In this document: positions 31,380-33,625 of the stretch, piece by piece
Position numbering within the stretch: the first letter of the stretch is position 1
How the letters are laid out: the number at the start of each line of letters is the position of its first letter
Assembly (NCBI GenBank): GCA_036491435.1
Contig: DASXBZ010000087.1
Span: 1 to 33,625 of the forward strand
Length of the DNA: 33,625 bases
From: Bog-473 sp036491435
Lineage (GTDB): Bacteria > Actinomycetota > Acidimicrobiia > Acidimicrobiales > RAAP-2
Reading direction: 5' to 3'
The notes under the pieces: generated by a model
What the model was told of the DNA's origin: nothing
The model's input: only the letters and a program-made list of their open reading frames with translations
Database searches by the model: none
Position numbers and translations under genes: made by a program

Positions 31380-31559
31380 ATGCCCGTAGCCGCGTACTGC
31401 ACGGGCTGCGGCAAATCGCTTGCCGAATGCGCCGGCTGCGAGCGCGCGCTCGATCCGCCCCGCTTCTGCCCCGAGTGCGGCCGCCGATTGACCGTCACGG
31501 TCATCCCAACGGGCTGGGTGGGCCGCTGCCGCGACCACGGCGAACTGCGCTCTCCTTGA
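31380..31559 (+). CDS. bsaP: Biotin synthase auxiliary protein (BsaP-like), 59 residues
   Basis: ATG 31380 opens a 59-codon frame reading MPVAAYCTGCGKSLAECAGC and so on, ending TGA at 31557-31559. It has seven Cys and a His in pairs: C7-C10, C17-C20, C30-C33 and C50 with H53, plus the PTGWVGRC segment near the end. Small Cys-rich proteins of this shape lie next to bioB in mycobacteria and are known as BsaP, needed for BioB activity there. The position, 26 bp after bioB on the same strand, and the Cys spacing both fit. The metal or cluster bound cannot be told from sequence. The ORF is shorter than common gene-calling thresholds and is easily missed. Confidence 0.85.
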   Translation: MPVAAYCTGCGKSLAECAGCERALDPPRFCPECGRRLTVTVIPTGWVGRCRDHGELRSP

Positions 31560-31633
31560 CCCGTGAGCAAGCGGTCGAGCATGAACCTGTCGTCGACGTG
31601 CCAGACCAGGGACGGTGCCGGCGCCTTCGAAAC

Positions 31634-32434
31634 CTATTTTGACGCCACGGTGAGTGGTACCGGGTTGGTCAGATACCGGGGTGCCTGACCGTTCTCACTC
31701 ATGACGACCGCCACCGCCTGGTAGTGGCCAGCGGGCAGCGCGGAGCCGATCCCGCCGTCACACCGAGCCGTGCCGCCGATGACACTCACTTGGTAGCTCT
31801 GCCCTGCTCCGAGTCGAGGGCCGAAGCCGGTTCCCGCGATCCCACCGCTGTAGACGCCGACGACACGATGCGTGCCCCGGCGTACCACGACAGCCTCGAC
31901 CGGTTGCCCGGTATCCATCTCAAAGGAAGATGGTCCCTCGTAGCGGAGCATGAGCGTCCCGGCAAAGGCCGCACCGGCCTTCACGTTGTTCGACGTGAGG
32001 CGCAACGAGATATTCAGGTCCTTGGGCATGGACGACGTCTCCGGCAACGACATGCAGCGGGGACTCCGGCCCGTATGCCCGCTCCACGAGGTGAGGCCGA
32101 CCGTGATCAACACGGCGGCCCCGAAGCGACCGCGCACACTCGCCGCCAGCCTCTCGCTTCCGGGCACGAGAGCGAGAGTGATGCGGCTCGGCCCGCATGG
32201 ACCGATGCCTTGAAGACTCTTACCAGCCATCTTCTCTATCGCGGCGATATCCGAGACAACGTCGGCGCTCGGGAGCGTCGCTTGCGTCATCGGGTTGAGA
32301 CACGTGGGCAGACGATCGCCGACCGACCGTGGCACCGGCGGATAGTTGACCGCAGAGAATGCGGAAGCGCCGCTACCGATAGAGAGCCCGACACCGGCGA
32401 AGAAGCCCAGCGCCACTCGTGCCGCGCGCTTCAT
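31634..32434 (-). CDS. Secreted protein of unknown function
   Basis: A 266-residue protein with a clear Sec signal peptide (MKRAARVALGFFAGVGLSIG, cleavage near ASAFSA). The mature part has an N-terminal domain with ADVVSDIAAIEKMAG and an immunoglobulin-like C-terminal portion (DLNISLRLTSNNVKAGAAF, RYEGPSSFEMDTGQPVEA, LGAGQSYQVSVIGG), and several Cys that may form disulfides. I recognise no family. ATG 32434 lies 7 nt from an AATAAT hexamer, one base from the consensus TATAAT, so a leaderless start is well supported. It is the first of three orphan genes on the minus strand at the right edge. Confidence 0.75.
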   Translation of the reverse strand: MKRAARVALGFFAGVGLSIGSGASAFSAVNYPPVPRSVGDRLPTCLNPMTQATLPSADVVSDIAAIEKMAGKSLQGIGPCGPSRITLALVPGSERLAASVRGRFGAAVLITVGLTSWSGHTGRSPRCMSLPETSSMPKDLNISLRLTSNNVKAGAAFAGTLMLRYEGPSSFEMDTGQPVEAVVVRRGTHRVVGVYSGGIAGTGFGPRLGAGQSYQVSVIGGTARCDGGIGSALPAGHYQAVAVVMSENGQAPRYLTNPVPLTVASK

Positions 32435-32441
32435 CGAAACT

Positions 32442-32447
32442 ATTATT
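32442..32447 (-). promoter_or_regulatory. -10 hexamer AATAAT of the secreted-protein gene (leaderless)
   Basis: On the minus strand AATAAT ends 7 nt before the ATG at 32434. It is the most consensus-like -10 in the window. Confidence 0.6.
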
Positions 32448-32579
32448 GCCGATCACAAAGAATCTCGGCTGGCCCGATCCGCCGGTCGCTTCGAGGATCC
32501 AGACCGCCTCAACGGGTGCCCCCGCAGGCACTTCAGCGGCGGTTATGGACCGTCCCCGAGCGGCACTTCGGGGTCAGTC

Positions 32580-33158
32580 CTACGATTCGAAGGGCCAGGG
32601 ATTCCTTGGAAGCGCCCGATATTGCGCTCTTGCGATCTGTCCAATCTGACTCGCGTTCAACCAGTTGGTGTTGACCCACACGTAAACGTTGGCTCTTGAG
32701 AAGACCACCGCCTTGACGACCCCGTTACCACATCGCACGACCCGTCCGCCTGGAACCGACGCGAGTGGTGTGTCCCCCGTGACCCTAACGTTCCCGCACA
32801 CATCGGCTCCAAGTGTGCCGGCCTTGCCGCCGGGCAAATATGGGCTGGCAATAAGGGCAATGAGGATGTAGCGGCCAGCCCCGCGTGACGGCTCCCATTT
32901 GTGGATTGCTGTCTCAACCGTAACTTCAGCAATCGGCTTGCCTAGAGCACTCGCTATTCCTTGTTGAATCGCAGACTGAAGCTCTCGTTGTACCGCATTG
33001 CTGGAAACGAGCACCCCATTGGCTACAGGTCTGGGGATGATCTTGGCGCTAAGGCCTGCATTCCCAGCGGCGCTAGCTCGTGTTCCGACGAGCGACAGAA
33101 GCAGGAAGGACGCCGCGAACACGTTTGCGCTTCGATTGAAACAGCGCGGAGTCCTCAT
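32580..33158 (-). CDS. Secreted protein of unknown function, lower-GC codons
   Basis: A 192-residue protein. The signal peptide is MRTPRCFNRSANVFAASFLL with cleavage near ASAAG. The mature domain has helices AVQRELQSAIQQGIASALGK and strands EVTVETAIHKW, GRYILIALIASPYL, VVKAVVFSRANVYVWVNTNW and two Cys likely bonded. No family is recognised. Many third codon positions are A or T, unlike the genes to the left. The start is uncertain between 33158 and an upstream start at 33212; a weak CAAGAT hexamer 6 nt upstream of 33158 favours the shorter form. Confidence 0.65.
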   Translation of the reverse strand: MRTPRCFNRSANVFAASFLLLSLVGTRASAAGNAGLSAKIIPRPVANGVLVSSNAVQRELQSAIQQGIASALGKPIAEVTVETAIHKWEPSRGAGRYILIALIASPYLPGGKAGTLGADVCGNVRVTGDTPLASVPGGRVVRCGNGVVKAVVFSRANVYVWVNTNWLNASQIGQIARAQYRALPRNPWPFES

Positions 33159-33251
33159 CTGCCCATCTTGTCGCAAGGTGTGATGCCGACGACAGTGATT
33201 ATCGGGAACCATACTGCCCGACCCATATCCCAGACCGCCGACTGTGGGGCG

Positions 33252-33401
33252 CTATAACGCGCCCGGGTACATGCTTGCAAAAATGATGATCAATACGAGA
33301 GCCGCCACTACCAGTGTCGCCAGTAACACTTGTCCGATCGTGCTGGTCTGAAACTGCCACCAACGCTGCCGCCACCAGCCCCCATCTCGTTGCCCGGACA
33401 T
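33252..33401 (-). CDS. Small single-pass membrane protein, 49 residues
   Basis: ATG 33401 opens a 49-codon frame starting MSGQRDGGWWRQRWWQFQTS and continuing into a hydrophobic helix (VLLATLVVAALVLIIIFASM). The Trp/Arg-rich N-terminus followed by one helix is typical of small membrane peptides. A TAGCGT hexamer lies exactly 8 nt upstream, and the frame upstream of this Met is less protein-like, which supports this start over one at 33533. I see no family. Confidence 0.45.
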   Translation of the reverse strand: MSGQRDGGWWRQRWWQFQTSTIGQVLLATLVVAALVLIIIFASMYPGAL

Positions 33402-33409
33402 GGGCGCAA

Positions 33410-33415
33410 ACGCTA
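33410..33415 (-). promoter_or_regulatory. -10 hexamer TAGCGT of the 49-residue membrane protein gene (leaderless)
   Basis: On the minus strand TAGCGT ends 8 nt before the ATG at 33401. Confidence 0.4.
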
Positions 33416-33625
33416 CCCCTGGGTCTCCGGAACCGTCACATACCGCCGGGTATGCCTCAGCTGTAGCCACGGGGAAACCAGATACCCCTGACGTCAGTTG
33501 GTTCCATGTTCGGCAATACATGGTTCGGATCAATCTGGCTTACGTCAACGTCCTCAATGACCGTGAGGGGACTAGGCATTGGGGCCCCCTTAAAAACCTT
33601 GGCGGTCACTAAGGCCTCAGCGTCC
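33416..33625. other. Right-edge region, no gene recognised
   Basis: About 210 bases of lower-GC sequence. Open frames on both strands look non-coding, and no RNA gene or repeat is seen. Confidence 0.4.

Noticed and set aside
33400..33612. A 70-codon plus-strand open frame at the right edge
   Set aside because: Its translation has no recognisable feature or start signal, and the minus-strand small membrane protein has a well-placed promoter.
1..33625. CRISPR arrays, tRNA, rRNA, insertion sequences
   Set aside because: Reading both strands I saw no regular repeat-spacer pattern, no cloverleaf-like sequence, no terminal inverted repeats and no transposase.

Overview
The window is high-GC bacterial DNA with dense, mostly short-spaced genes and strongly G/C-ending codons. 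A bioB gene followed by a small Cys-rich BsaP-type protein, an F420-type (LLM) oxidoreductase, Thr-rich secreted-protein linkers, AIM24 and LprG-like proteins and many apparently leaderless genes all point to Actinomycetota. My guess is a free-living lineage such as Acidimicrobiia, but no marker gene here proves it. I see no rRNA, tRNA, CRISPR array, transposase or phage gene.

Left part (1-7741): the 3' end of a CalB-type lipase; a membrane GGDEF-EAL c-di-GMP enzyme; a PBP4/DacB-type peptidase; then, on the minus strand, a two-domain SCP2-like/PhyH dioxygenase flanked by two decayed C-terminal fragments of alpha/beta hydrolases; then a minus-strand DoxX-Rieske fusion with an extra four-Cys segment.

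Middle left (8086-14759): a VOC / CMD-like / CrtC-like operon preceded by a leaderless 22-codon leader ORF; an LprG-like secreted protein; a minus-strand operon of SAM methyltransferase, membrane protein and AIM24 protein; and divergently an orphan Dam-like adenine methylase whose start is reached through two tiny overlapping ORFs.

Middle (14797-20184): a plus-strand run of PPK2, LLM oxidoreductase, amidase, DAD-like cupin, cytochrome P450 and ABM-domain protein, tightly spaced and probably one or two transcription units for oxidative catabolism.

Right part (20275-33625): a GH43-like lipoprotein with a DUF732-like tail; a DUF6210 protein; an SDR; a Mug-type DNA glycosylase; a truncated hemoglobin; a divergent MFS exporter/TetR pair around a clear 34-bp operator; several small enzymes; an acyl-CoA dehydrogenase divergent from bioB-bsaP; and finally a lower-GC end with two orphan secreted proteins and a 49-residue membrane protein.

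Recurrent theme: many first genes of transcription units carry an A2/T6 hexamer (usually TANNNT) ending 6-8 nt before the start codon, the spacing expected for leaderless mRNAs. Internal genes, and some first genes, instead show Shine-Dalgarno (SD) sequences or ATGA/GTGA overlaps.
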